This document shows positions 54,134 through 62,747 of a DNA stretch of 64,000 bases, piece after piece. This stretch comes from Hyphomicrobiales bacterium (lineage in GTDB: Bacteria; Pseudomonadota; Alphaproteobacteria; Rhizobiales; Rhizobiaceae), in the NCBI GenBank assembly GCA_900471485.1, contig UCEU01000011.1:62001-126000 (forward strand). The letters run 5' to 3'. A model generated the notes under the pieces. The model was not told the origin of the DNA and did no database searches. It saw only the letters and a program-made list of their open reading frames with translations. The translations under genes were made by a program, and so were the position numbers. Within the stretch, counting starts at the first letter, position 1, and each line of letters begins with the position of its first letter.

Positions 54134-55150
54134 TTACTTCTTCAGCGCCATGCCCACGCCCTTGCAGACGTATTTGGTCGTGAACGCCTTGGTGTAATCC
54201 GTGTCTGCCTTCAGCACCTTGATGCCGACCATCTCGTCGAAGAACTTCTTGTAGTGGGCGTCGGTCATGCAACCGATACCCTTGTCCAGCGCCTCACCGG
54301 ACTCCACGATCCCGTATTCCTTAATCTTGGCGATGGAGTACGCGATCTGACCATCAGTCATCTCGGGATTGTCCTTCTTGATCAGTTCGTTGGCCTTGGT
54401 GTTGTCGCCATAGAGATAGCTGTACCAGCCCTCGATCGAGGCATCGACGAAGCGCTGCACGATGTCGGACTTGCTGTCGATCATCGTCTGCGTCGTGGTG
54501 ATCGCCGTGGAGTAGGGACTGTAGCCGTTGTCGGCGAGCAGAAAGACCTTCGGCTCCCAGCCGGCCTGCTTCTGGATCTCGTAGGGTTCGGACGTCAAAT
54601 AACCCTGCTGCGCCGAGGACTTGTCCGCGATGAAGGGGCCGGGATTGAAGTTGTAAGGCTTGTATTGCTCGTCCTTGAAGCCGGAGTAATTGGCTTTCAT
54701 CCACTCGAAGAAGGTGAGATAGCCATCCTTGCCGAGAAACAGCGTGTTGAGCTTGGCGAGATCCTCGAACTTCTCGACGCCAGCGTCGGGATGCGCGATC
54801 AGCACCTGCGGGTCCTTCTGGAAGATCGCAGCGACATCGACCAGCGGAATGCCCTGTTCGACGGCCGTCAGCTCACCCTGCGAACTGCCCATGTAGAAGT
54901 CGATCTTGCCGGAAATCAGCAGCGCCGAGTTGGCGGCATTCGGCCCACCCTGAACGATCGTCACATCGAGACCGTGCTTGGCGTAGGTGCCATCCGCGAC
55001 CGCCTGGTAGAAGCCGCCATGTTCTGCCTGCGCCAGCCAGTTGGTGCCGTAGCTCACCTTGTCGAGAGCATAAGAGGGAACAGCCGCGCATAGCGCCGTT
55101 CCGAGACCCAGCAGCGTCGTAAAAGCCATAGTCTTCAATGCATTGGACAT
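54134..55150 (-). CDS. NMT1/THI5-type ABC substrate-binding protein
   Basis: A 338-residue periplasmic protein. The signal MAFTTLLGLGTALCAAVPSYA is followed by KVSYGTNWLAQAEHGGFYQAVADGTYAKHGLDVTIVQGGPNAANSALLISGKIDF, the pattern of the NMT1/THI5 family that binds pyrimidine-type or other small ligands. It also shows FLADNGYSPYSTAITTTQTMI. It leads the second operon, with a shared 38-bp dyad motif 81-118 bases upstream and a divergent LysR gene. The ligand is unknown. Confidence 0.9.
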   Translation of the reverse strand: MSNALKTMAFTTLLGLGTALCAAVPSYALDKVSYGTNWLAQAEHGGFYQAVADGTYAKHGLDVTIVQGGPNAANSALLISGKIDFYMGSSQGELTAVEQGIPLVDVAAIFQKDPQVLIAHPDAGVEKFEDLAKLNTLFLGKDGYLTFFEWMKANYSGFKDEQYKPYNFNPGPFIADKSSAQQGYLTSEPYEIQKQAGWEPKVFLLADNGYSPYSTAITTTQTMIDSKSDIVQRFVDASIEGWYSYLYGDNTKANELIKKDNPEMTDGQIAYSIAKIKEYGIVESGEALDKGIGCMTDAHYKKFFDEMVGIKVLKADTDYTKAFTTKYVCKGVGMALKK

Positions 55151-55230
55151 GTCAGCCGTTCCCCTTTGAGGCCAAGGAGCGTCTGCGACAGCGCCCCATT
55201 TCCTTCATTTGAGCGGTTGCTTTGCTGTTT

Positions 55231-55268
55231 GAAAAGCATCAAAATTCGTGCGCAACGATGCCTTTTTG
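55231..55268. promoter_or_regulatory. 38-bp dyad motif, copy 1 (candidate LysR operator)
   Basis: Starts GAAAAGCATC and ends CGATGCCTTTTTG. The GCATC and GATGC arms are inverted around a 16-base spacer. Thirty of 38 bases match the copy at 57161-57198 with identical spacing. It lies in the divergent region between the binding-protein gene (minus) and the LysR gene (plus), so it may control both. Confidence 0.75.
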
Positions 55269-55333
55269 GCATCTCACAATGCGCCTGTTTCTAATTTGTG
55301 CGCGACGCTTAAAATAGATGCACCGAGGGTCGA

Positions 55334-56284
55334 ATGCTGCACTCCAGAAAGCTCCAATACATCGACGAGATCGCCCGCTCCGGTTCGATCCGCAAGGCCG
55401 CTGCCCGCCTCAACGTCGCATCCTCGGCCATCAACCGGCAAATCCTGGCGCTCGAGGAGGAAATCGGAGCGCCGTTGTTCGAGCGCCTGCCGCGCGGGCT
55501 GAGACTGACGGCCGCCGGTGAACTGTGCATAGAGCATATCCGCGAGGTGCTGAAGAATTACGATCGCCTGGAAGGTCGCATTCGCAGCCTGAAGATGCAA
55601 CAGGCCGGCAAGGTGCGGCTGGTGACGACGGTGGGTCTCGCATCCGGCCCCCTTGCCGAAATCATCACCCGCTTCCAGACCGAGCATCCGCGCGTCTATT
55701 TCCAGATCCGGAACGACGCCGGCACGACCACGGTCAATCCGGTGCTTTCAGGCGAGGTCGATATCGGCCTCGGCTTCAACATTCCGGCCACGCCAGGCAT
55801 CCGCTCGCTCGGCAGCTTCGACATCCCGATCGGCATCGTCCTGCCGCCAGGCCACAGGCTGATCGGCGAAGGACCGATCAATCTCGGCGATGTCGTCCAG
55901 GAGCGCCTGCTTCTGGCGCAGCAGGGCACCAGCCTGCGCGATTTCATCAATCTGGCGCTGGCGCGGCTTGATGTGTCCGTCGAACCGGTGCTGGAGAGCA
56001 ACGCCTCGGAAATGCTGAAGAAACTGGTGAAATGCGGGGCAGGGCTGACCATGCTGAACCCGCTCGACGTGGTGACCGAATGCCGCGCCGGCGAACTGGT
56101 GTTCCGCCCGATCGCCGAACCGCATGCCCGCCATCAGCCGATGAAGCTGTTCGCCCGCGCCCGCGCGCCACTGGACGCCGCCACCAGCCTGTTCGTTGAA
56201 TATCTCTTGGCCGAACTCGCCGGCCTCGTCCACGAACTGCAGGATAAGGGCCACATCGCGCCCGACAAATCAGTCGGCGCGTGA
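55334..56284 (+). CDS. LysR-family transcriptional regulator
   Basis: A 316-residue LTTR. The N-terminal HTH is HSRKLQYIDEIARSGSIRKAAARLNVASSAINRQILALEEEIGAPLFERLPRG, followed by the PBP2-type effector domain (RLVTTVGLASGPLAEIITRFQ, DIGLGFNIPATPGI). It is divergent from the second catabolic operon with the dyad motif between them, so it is the likely regulator of that operon and of the creatininase gene. ATG 55334 has CGAGGG six bases upstream. Confidence 0.92.
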   Translation: MLHSRKLQYIDEIARSGSIRKAAARLNVASSAINRQILALEEEIGAPLFERLPRGLRLTAAGELCIEHIREVLKNYDRLEGRIRSLKMQQAGKVRLVTTVGLASGPLAEIITRFQTEHPRVYFQIRNDAGTTTVNPVLSGEVDIGLGFNIPATPGIRSLGSFDIPIGIVLPPGHRLIGEGPINLGDVVQERLLLAQQGTSLRDFINLALARLDVSVEPVLESNASEMLKKLVKCGAGLTMLNPLDVVTECRAGELVFRPIAEPHARHQPMKLFARARAPLDAATSLFVEYLLAELAGLVHELQDKGHIAPDKSVGA

Positions 56285-56308
56285 CGGAAGGTGCGGCCGG
56301 ACCGCGCC

Positions 56309-57106
56309 CTATTTGCTGTAGAGATTGGAGAGCGGGTAACGCTTGAGGTCTTCAAGCATCTCGACGAAGCCCTTGACCTGATGCTTGCAGATCGCCTCGC
56401 CTTTCTCGGCGGTGCCGCGCGAGGCGTCGCCGACCACGCCGTTCGGATTGAGATCATGGGCAATCCACGCCAGCGAATGCGGCGGCAGCGGCTGTATGAA
56501 TTTCGACTGCTCGCGCATCCATTCCGCCTTCGACACGAAATTCTCGGCCTTCTCCATGCGCACCAGATCCGGTCGGAAATGCAGCATCAGCGACGTCTCG
56601 ACCTCGCCGCCGTGAATGCCGTAGCGCGTCTCATGCTCGCTGATCATTCCCTTGGGATGGCCGAAGCGGCCCCACTGCGTGGAGACCACGGCCATCTGGT
56701 AACGCACCCTAAGCTCGCGCGCGACGATGCTCATGATATCGACATTGCCGCCATGCGAATTGACGATCACCATCTTGCGCAGGCCCGCTTCCGCCACCTT
56801 GGCGCCGATCGCGGTCCAGACAGGAATGAGCAGTTCGGCGCTGAGCCACAGCGTGCCCGGGCCATAGACATGCTCGTTGGCCTTGCCGATCTCCTGTGTC
56901 GGCAGCACCAATATGTCGAGATCGTCTGGTCGCTGGCGGCGCAGCTCCTGCAGCATGCCGTTGGCGATGGCGACATCGGTTGCAACAGGCAGATGCGGCC
57001 CATGCTGCTCGGTGGATGCGATCGGCAGGATGGCGATGGTGGTGTCGGCGGACAGCCCGGCGAAATCGTATGTGTTGAGCTCGTTCCAGTAGAATGGGGT
57101 TGCCAT
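56309..57106 (-). CDS. Creatininase-family amidohydrolase
   Basis: A 265-residue metal-dependent amidohydrolase. The family motifs are LPIASTEQHGPHLPVATDVAIANG, VIVNSHGGNVDI and HGGEVETSLMLHFRPDLV. Characterised relatives open creatinine, deformylate FAPy (ArfB) or hydrolyse inositol derivatives, so the substrate is open. ATG 57106 follows GAGGACA; the longer frame to 57136 has no SD. The 38-bp motif 55-92 bases upstream links it to the LysR regulon next door, although it is transcribed separately. Confidence 0.88.
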   Translation of the reverse strand: MATPFYWNELNTYDFAGLSADTTIAILPIASTEQHGPHLPVATDVAIANGMLQELRRQRPDDLDILVLPTQEIGKANEHVYGPGTLWLSAELLIPVWTAIGAKVAEAGLRKMVIVNSHGGNVDIMSIVARELRVRYQMAVVSTQWGRFGHPKGMISEHETRYGIHGGEVETSLMLHFRPDLVRMEKAENFVSKAEWMREQSKFIQPLPPHSLAWIAHDLNPNGVVGDASRGTAEKGEAICKHQVKGFVEMLEDLKRYPLSNLYSK

Positions 57107-57160
57107 CGCCGTTGTCCTCTTCGATCTGATGGACATTGACTAGGCGCTAAGCCGACATGC

Positions 57161-57198
57161 GAAAAGCATCAATTTGCGTCCATGCCGATGCCTTTTTG
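57161..57198. promoter_or_regulatory. 38-bp dyad motif, copy 2 (candidate LysR operator)
   Basis: GAAAAGCATC and CGATGCCTTTTTG are identical to copy 1 at 55231-55268, and the middle differs at eight positions. It lies upstream of the creatininase gene in the same orientation relative to the gene as copy 1 is to the binding-protein gene. The conservation in two non-coding places argues for a binding site. Confidence 0.75.
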
Positions 57199-57267
57199 CG
57201 AGAGATATACGCGTGCGGAACGGAGGAGGGCGCTCTACAGCGCAAAGGCCGGGTGCGCCGCCCGCCT

Positions 57268-57546
57268 CTATCGCTCGGGACGCGGCACGCGCAGCAGATA
57301 CCAGCCGAAATGGCGCTGGATGGCCGGTGTCACGAGAAACACGATCAGCGACACCATGACCGGCGTGATCACCAGCGTCCGATGCCATGTTTCCCAGGAA
57401 CTGGTCAGTGGCATCAAAACATAGAGCAGCGTCGTGATCAGCGGATAGATGGCGACGATCAGCAGGAAGGACAGGCGGAACCTGCAGGGCTTGGGTTGTC
57501 GGGCAGATGTGCTTTCCGGTTTGACGGCAATGTGATCGGCGCTCAT
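57268..57546 (-). CDS. DUF2798-type small membrane protein
   Basis: A 92-residue protein with two membrane segments (RLSFLLIVAIYPLITTLLYVLMPLT and TLVITPVMVSLIVFLVTPAI) and a basic C-terminus FGWYLLRVPRPE. The family has no assigned function. It is divergent from a TetR gene with two matching palindromes in between, so TetR most likely represses it. Confidence 0.8.
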   Translation of the reverse strand: MSADHIAVKPESTSARQPKPCRFRLSFLLIVAIYPLITTLLYVLMPLTSSWETWHRTLVITPVMVSLIVFLVTPAIQRHFGWYLLRVPRPER

Positions 57547-57563
57547 GGTTTTCCCCTTTTATA

Positions 57564-57610
57564 GAAACGCATCGTTTCGATCTGGTTCTTGTAACGAAAC
57601 GACGCGTTTC
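57564..57610. promoter_or_regulatory. Two 15-bp palindromic operators, GAAACG-N3-CGTTTC
   Basis: Copies at 57564-57578 (centre CAT) and 57596-57610 (centre ACG). Their centres are 32 bases apart, about three helical turns, in the short divergent region between the DUF2798 gene and the TetR gene. They are classic TetR-type operators by form and place. Confidence 0.8.
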
Positions 57611-57659
57611 ATTCAAGCGTGCCATATGATATGAGCGATTGCAGCAAGGGAGGATCATC

Positions 57660-58274
57660 ATGACGCTTGCGGGGATATCAGCGCGTCGCACGTCGATCGG
57701 CGCCCAGCGCAATCCGGCGAGCGAGGCAGCGATACTGAACGCTGCGGCGGAAATTCTTTCCGAGGTCGGCATAGCCGGCTTCTCGATCGACGCCGTCGCC
57801 AGACGCGCCCATGCCGGCAAACCGACCATTTATCGCTGGTGGCCATCGCGCGCGGCGCTGCTGCTCGACGTCTATCACCATCAGAAACGCGTCGAACCGG
57901 TTCCGGATACCGGCGCGATCGAAACCGACTTGCTGAGCTTTGTGAGCTCGCTGTTCGAATACTGGCGCGACAGCCATGTCGGCGCGATTTTCCGTTTCGT
58001 CATTGCCGAAGCCCAAAGCGACGCCGCGACGGCCGAGGCACTCAAAATCTACATGACCGAACGAATCGGCCAGACCGCCGAACTTGTCCGCCACGCACAA
58101 GCGCGTGGCGACATCGCCGCGAATGTCGATCCGGAAATGACCATCGAACTTCTGGCCGGCTTCGCTTGGGGACGCTTGCTGACGGGAAGGCTGGAAATGG
58201 AACCCGGACAACTCGATCGTCTCGTACGCCAGATGTGCAATGGGCTTCGAGATGGAGCGTGTGGTGATCGGTGA
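57660..58274 (+). CDS. TetR-family regulator
   Basis: A 204-residue regulator. The HTH is NPASEAAILNAAAEILSEVGIAGFSIDAVARRAHAGKPTIYRWWPSRAALLLD. The C-terminal ligand domain (about 75-195) resembles the TetR_C group of RutR/AcrR-like proteins. ATG 57660 follows GGGAGG; the earlier start at 57639 is not favoured. It probably represses itself and the divergent membrane protein gene. Confidence 0.92.
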   Translation: MTLAGISARRTSIGAQRNPASEAAILNAAAEILSEVGIAGFSIDAVARRAHAGKPTIYRWWPSRAALLLDVYHHQKRVEPVPDTGAIETDLLSFVSSLFEYWRDSHVGAIFRFVIAEAQSDAATAEALKIYMTERIGQTAELVRHAQARGDIAANVDPEMTIELLAGFAWGRLLTGRLEMEPGQLDRLVRQMCNGLRDGACGDR

Positions 58275-58514
58275 CTAGGAAGGTGCGCGGACTGACTGGA
58301 CCCGGCGGATATCACTATTGGTTCCATAACATAGATTATGCGATCTTTGTGTGTAGCTGGGCTAGGCTCACCCCATCCTCAATCCACGCTTGGCTGGATG
58401 CCATAAAAGCTCTGCTGGAACAAAAGCTTGCAGGCATGCGTTCCCTGTGAAATTTCCGGACTTGATCTAGCGTCACCTGCACACGCCTCGTCTGGAGCCA
58501 CTGTGGAGACATGC

Positions 58515-58823
58515 ATGCCCTGGATCGCCTTCCTTGCTCATTTTCTAGCCGCAGCCATCATGACCAACGGCATTCCGCATTTCGTCAGCGGCGTCTGCGG
58601 TCGGCCGTTTCGTACGCCGTTTGCGAGAATGTCGGGCTCCCGAACGAGTTCGGCGGAATTGAATGTGGTCTGGGGTTGGGCGAATTTCGTGGTGGCGTTT
58701 CTGCTCTTCGCCAATATCGGTCCGCTCTATATCGGCACGCCGATCGACACGATTTTCATCGCGCTCGGCATGCTCGTTGCCGGCCTTCTGCTTGCGCGCA
58801 TCTTCGCCCGCGACGCTGCGTGA
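58515..58823 (+). CDS. Small integral membrane protein, function unknown
   Basis: A 102-residue protein with three hydrophobic segments: PWIAFLAHFLAAAIMTNGIPHF, VWGWANFVVAFLLFANIGPLY and TIFIALGMLVAGLLLARIF. The loop CGRPFRTPFARMSG carries the positive charges. I recognise the general pattern (NGIPHFVSGVCGRPFRTPF) as a conserved hypothetical. GGAG six bases before ATG 58515 decides the start. The preceding 240 bases hold nothing I can identify. Confidence 0.65.
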   Translation: MPWIAFLAHFLAAAIMTNGIPHFVSGVCGRPFRTPFARMSGSRTSSAELNVVWGWANFVVAFLLFANIGPLYIGTPIDTIFIALGMLVAGLLLARIFARDAA

Positions 58824-58905
58824 TAGCGCCTCTTTCCTTGCGCGATGAAAGCCCTACAATTCTGAAGGATGCTGCAGCCATTCTGGATAGTTGGAGATCA
58901 TGCCC

Positions 58906-59334
58906 ATGCGCGCCTTCATCGCAGTCCTTATCCTCTGCGCCGCTTCGATCGCTTCGCAGACGGCGGCTTGGGCACAGGATCCGATAGAGACCAGCCGAGC
59001 GATGATCGAGGCACAGATCAAGGCGTTCCTGAAGGACGATCCCGAGGCCGCCTATTCCTATGCCGCACCGGGTATCAAAGCACTCTATCCCGACAAGAAT
59101 GTCTTCTTCGCCATGGTCAAGAAGAGCTACGAACCGGTCTATCATCCCGGCAACTATGCCTTCGGCCGCAGCCGTTCGATCGACGACGGCGCGGTGATCT
59201 ACCAGGAGGTCCTGATATCGGGGCGCGACGACAAGGACTGGACGGCGATCTACCAGGTTTCCCGCCAGCCTGACGGGAGCTATAAGATCAATGGCGTTCA
59301 GATTGTCCCTGATACCGACAGCAAGGGTATCTGA
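58906..59334 (+). CDS. DUF4864-type exported protein
   Basis: A 142-residue exported protein. The signal RAFIAVLILCAASIASQTAAWA ends before QDPIETSRAMIEAQIKAFLKDDPEAAYSYAAPGIKALYPD, which is typical of the DUF4864 family (NTF2-like fold presumed). No catalytic motif is seen. ATG 58906 gives a better distance from GGAG (58893-58896) than ATG 58900. It is convergent with tgt, seven bases apart. Confidence 0.8.
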   Translation: MRAFIAVLILCAASIASQTAAWAQDPIETSRAMIEAQIKAFLKDDPEAAYSYAAPGIKALYPDKNVFFAMVKKSYEPVYHPGNYAFGRSRSIDDGAVIYQEVLISGRDDKDWTAIYQVSRQPDGSYKINGVQIVPDTDSKGI

Positions 59335-59341
59335 GCCTTAT

Positions 59342-60472
59342 TTAGACGGGGTCGAGATCGCCCCTCGCCCATTCCGCTTCCGTCTCCGCCATGAAATCGG
59401 CGAAGCGGCCTTCGGCAATTGCCTTGCGGATGCCCTGCATCAGCTCCTGATAGTAGGACAGGTTGTTCCACGAGAGCAGCATGCCGCCGAGCGCCTCGTT
59501 GGAGCGCACGAGGTGGTGCACATAGGCGCGTGAGTAGTCGCGCGTCGCCGGGCAGTTCGACTGCTCGTCGAGCGGGCGCATATCCTCGGCATGGCGTGCG
59601 TTGCGGATGTTGACCTTGCCGCGCCGGGTAAAGGCCAGGCCGTGGCGGCCCGAGCGCGTCGGCATGACGCAGTCGAACATGTCGATCCCGCGCGCCACCG
59701 AGCGCAGCATGTCCTCGGGCGTGCCGACGCCCATGAGATAGCGCGGCTTTTCGGTCGGCAGGACCGGCAGTGTCTCCTCGAGCATGTTCAGCATGACCGC
59801 CTGCGGCTCGCCGACGGCGAGGCCGCCTACCGCGTAGCCCTTGAGGTCGAGATCGGCAAGCGCCGCGGCCGAGCGCACGCGCAATGCCGGAATATCGCCG
59901 CCCTGCACGATGCCGAACATTGCCTTGCCCGGCTGGTTGCCGAAGGCGACCTTGCAGCGTTCGGCCCAGCGCAGCGACATCTCCATGGCGCGCTCGATCT
60001 CGCGCGGCTCGGCCGGAAGCGCCACGCACTCGTCGAGCTGCATCTGGATATCGCTGTCGAGCAGCCCCTGGATCTCGATGGAGCGCTCCGGCGACATGTG
60101 ATGCAGGCTGCCGTCGACATGGCTCTTGAAGGTCACGCCCTGCTCGTCGAGCTTGCGCAGCCCCGACAGCGACATGACCTGGAAGCCGCCGCTGTCGGTC
60201 AGGATCGGCCCATCCCAGCGAATGAGCTTGTGCAGCCCGCCAAGCCGCGCCACGCGCTCGGCCGTCGGGCGTAGCATCAGGTGATAGGTATTGCCGAGAA
60301 TGATATCGGCGCCGGCATCGCGCACCTGGTCGAGATACATCGCCTTGACGGTGCCGACGGTGCCCACTGGCATGAAGGCCGGCGTGCGGATCGTGCCGCG
60401 CGGCATGGAAACTTCGCCGAGACGTGCGCCGCCATCGGTCTTCTTGAGGGTGAACTGGAAGTTCTCGGTCAT
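59342..60472 (-). CDS. tgt: Queuine tRNA-ribosyltransferase with altered zinc site
   Basis: Exchanges guanine 34 for preQ1 in tRNAs with GUN anticodons. The 376-residue protein has [26 protein letters not shown], the catalytic region [15 protein letters not shown] and [16 protein letters not shown]. The structural zinc motif, CXCX2C in well-studied bacterial Tgt, reads S305-N-C307-P-A-T310 here, followed by the retained YSRAYVHHL His. Two of three zinc cysteines are therefore missing. It is directly downstream of queA. Confidence 0.94.
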   Translation of the reverse strand: MTENFQFTLKKTDGGARLGEVSMPRGTIRTPAFMPVGTVGTVKAMYLDQVRDAGADIILGNTYHLMLRPTAERVARLGGLHKLIRWDGPILTDSGGFQVMSLSGLRKLDEQGVTFKSHVDGSLHHMSPERSIEIQGLLDSDIQMQLDECVALPAEPREIERAMEMSLRWAERCKVAFGNQPGKAMFGIVQGGDIPALRVRSAAALADLDLKGYAVGGLAVGEPQAVMLNMLEETLPVLPTEKPRYLMGVGTPEDMLRSVARGIDMFDCVMPTRSGRHGLAFTRRGKVNIRNARHAEDMRPLDEQSNCPATRDYSRAYVHHLVRSNEALGGMLLSWNNLSYYQELMQGIRKAIAEGRFADFMAETEAEWARGDLDPV

Positions 60473-61555
60473 CTAGTCTTTCCGGAAAAGAAGGCTGGAA
60501 TCGCCATAGGAATAGAAGCGGTAGCCTGTGGAAATGGCATGTTCATAGGCCGCATGCATGGTCTGCAGGCCGGCAAAGGCCGAGACCAGCATGAACAGCG
60601 TCGAGCGCGGCAGGTGGAAGTTGGTCATCAGCACATCGACCGCCTTGAAACGGTAGCCTGGCGTGATGAAGATGCCGGTGGCACCCGCCCAGCCGCGGAT
60701 CTCGCCGCTATCCTGCGCGGCACTCTCGATCAGCCGCAGCGACGTGGTGCCGACGCAGACGATCCGCCCGCCCCTCGCCTTCACGGCATTGAGCTTGGCC
60801 GCCGTCTCGCCGCTGACATAGCCGCTTTCGAGATGCATCTTGTGATCGTCGGTATCGTCGACCTTCATCGGCAGGAAGGTGCCGGCGCCGACATGCAGCG
60901 TCACGAAATGCCGCTCGATGCCGGCCTTGTCGAGCGCTTCGAAGAGCTCGGGCGTGAAATGCAGTCCGGCGGTGGGTGCCGCAACAGCGCCGTCCTCGCG
61001 GGCATAGATGGTCTGGTAATCGGCGCGGTCGCGCTCGTCCTCGGCGCGCTTGGCGGCGATATAGGGCGGCAGCGGGATATGGCCGACGGAGTGGATGACT
61101 TCGTCGAGCGCCGGGCCCGACAGGTCGAAGGCCAGCGTCACCTCGCCGCCCTCGCCTTTCTCTTCGACGGTGCAGTCGAGCGCACCGAGAAGGCAGCTTT
61201 CGCCGCCGTGGCCGAAGGCGATCCGGTCACCGACCTTGATGCGTTTGCCGGGCTTGGCAAACGCCTTCCAGCGATTGGCGCCGACCCGCATGTGCAGCGT
61301 CGCCGAAACCTGCTGGCCGCCCGCACCCTCACGGTGGCGAATGCCTTCGAGCTGCGCCGGAATGACCTTGGTGTCGTTGAACACAAGTGCATCCCCTGCC
61401 CTCAGGAACGACGGCAGGTCACTAACGCGGTGATCGGAAAGCTGCATTTCGCCATTGGGATCGACGACGAGCAGCCGCGCGCTGTCGCGCGGCTCGGCGG
61501 GCCGCAGAGCGATCCTCTCATCGGGGAGCTCAAAGTCGAAAAGGTCTACGCGCAT
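60473..61555 (-). CDS. queA: S-adenosylmethionine:tRNA ribosyltransferase-isomerase
   Basis: Converts preQ1-tRNA to epoxyqueuosine. The 360-residue protein has [112 protein letters not shown]. Its first ten bases overlap the 3' end of the HEPN-like gene, and tgt starts at the next base after its stop. Confidence 0.96.
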   Translation of the reverse strand: MRVDLFDFELPDERIALRPAEPRDSARLLVVDPNGEMQLSDHRVSDLPSFLRAGDALVFNDTKVIPAQLEGIRHREGAGGQQVSATLHMRVGANRWKAFAKPGKRIKVGDRIAFGHGGESCLLGALDCTVEEKGEGGEVTLAFDLSGPALDEVIHSVGHIPLPPYIAAKRAEDERDRADYQTIYAREDGAVAAPTAGLHFTPELFEALDKAGIERHFVTLHVGAGTFLPMKVDDTDDHKMHLESGYVSGETAAKLNAVKARGGRIVCVGTTSLRLIESAAQDSGEIRGWAGATGIFITPGYRFKAVDVLMTNFHLPRSTLFMLVSAFAGLQTMHAAYEHAISTGYRFYSYGDSSLLFRKD

Positions 61556-62211
61556 TGTAAAATCATCTTATTCAGATCGGAAAGCAGGTCTCTAAAACGC
61601 GTGTCCGTAAAGTCAAACAAGAAATCGCGTCCATCAGAGCCCAGAAAGCTCTTGCCTGTCCGAGTTATGGGCCTTCCGCCGATGTCAGCTCCCAGTGTCT
61701 CATTCCTCCAACGCGCGAATAACCGGTCATGCGAATGTGCGACTGCGTCGCGCGCCTCTTTGACACCGGGAAAATGACACTCGAAACATTTTCTGATGTG
61801 CTCTTTTTGAAGCCCTGTCAGATCAATGAATTCCGGTGAAGCTAAAACCTCCCGAGCGTTGTAGAGCTCGATCGGGACGACATCTGCGTGAATGTGCGCG
61901 GCATCAATTGCGGCGGTTTTTACATCTCGCGAAAGAGTAGGTTCGGACAAGGCACCAAAAATGCCAAGATATGCAAAATAGCAGTTGGCCGAAAAGGCTG
62001 CAGACCTCAAGTGCGATCTCGCAAATTCTGCAGCCGCAAACAGTCGGTTCCAAGCGCGCTCGTCGTCGGCAGTTGCGCGCCTTAATATCGCCGCGGCTTC
62101 GAGATGTTTCGTGATATCTTGAAACCCCGACATAACCTCAGACGTCTGAAGCCGCGCTTGGATAAGCACGGCTCCGAGATCACTCACAGAAAGCGATGTT
62201 GAGTCTGACAT
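61546..62211 (-). CDS. Hypothetical helical protein with HEPN-like RX4H motif
   Basis: A 221-residue protein of no family I recognise with confidence. It is mostly helical by composition. The stretch [17 protein letters not shown] holds R154 and H159 in the RX4H arrangement seen in HEPN ribonucleases and toxins. It is inserted between ppiB (three-base gap) and queA (ten-base overlap) in an otherwise conserved housekeeping run, and its DNA is visibly more AT-rich. This suggests an acquired gene, possibly a defence or stress RNase. Other readings, such as a mere conserved hypothetical, are open. Confidence 0.6.
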   Translation of the reverse strand: MSDSTSLSVSDLGAVLIQARLQTSEVMSGFQDITKHLEAAAILRRATADDERAWNRLFAAAEFARSHLRSAAFSANCYFAYLGIFGALSEPTLSRDVKTAAIDAAHIHADVVPIELYNAREVLASPEFIDLTGLQKEHIRKCFECHFPGVKEARDAVAHSHDRLFARWRNETLGADIGGRPITRTGKSFLGSDGRDFLFDFTDTRFRDLLSDLNKMILQCA

Positions 62212-62214
62212 CAA

Positions 62215-62724
62215 TCAGACGTCGGCGGCAACCCGCATCGAGACGATCGAATCCGGATCGACGACCGGTTCGCCCTTCTTGATCTTGTCGATGTTGTCCA
62301 TGCCTTCGATGACCTGGCCCCAGACGGAGTACTGCTTGTTCAGCCACGGAGCATCCGTGAAGCAGATGAAGAACTGCGAGTTGGCGGAGTTCGGGTTCTG
62401 CGAACGCGCCATCGAGCAGGTGCCGCGAACGTGGCTGACGGCCGAGAATTCAGCCTTCAGGTCAGGCTTCTCGGAGCCGCCCATGCCGGCACGGCCCGGG
62501 TTGAAGCTCTCGCCACCCTTTTTGCCGAACTTCACGTCGCCGGTCTGCGCCATGAAATCGTTGATAACGCGGTGGAACACGACGCCGTCATAGGCCTTCT
62601 CGCGTGCGAGTTCCTTGATGCGGGCCACGTGCTCGGGCGCCACTTCAGGCAGAAGCTGGATGACGACCTTACCCTTGGTGGTTTCCAGGATGATGGTGTT
62701 TTCCGGATCCTTGATCTCAGCCAT
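62215..62724 (-). CDS. ppiB: Peptidyl-prolyl cis-trans isomerase, cytoplasmic cyclophilin
   Basis: A 169-residue cyclophilin with no signal peptide. The active-site blocks are VVFHRVINDFMAQTGDV, the RSQNPNSANSQFFICF segment and LNKQYSVWGQVIEGMDNID. It lies 23 bases after a second cyclophilin that has a signal peptide, so the pair covers cytoplasm and periplasm. Confidence 0.94.
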   Translation of the reverse strand: MAEIKDPENTIILETTKGKVVIQLLPEVAPEHVARIKELAREKAYDGVVFHRVINDFMAQTGDVKFGKKGGESFNPGRAGMGGSEKPDLKAEFSAVSHVRGTCSMARSQNPNSANSQFFICFTDAPWLNKQYSVWGQVIEGMDNIDKIKKGEPVVDPDSIVSMRVAADV

Positions 62725-62747
62725 GTTCTTTCTCCTTAAATTGAAAC

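Noticed and set aside
55151..55333. TPP riboswitch upstream of the THI5-like binding protein gene
   Set aside because: I could not find the conserved CUGAGA and downstream helix pattern; only the dyad motif is evident.
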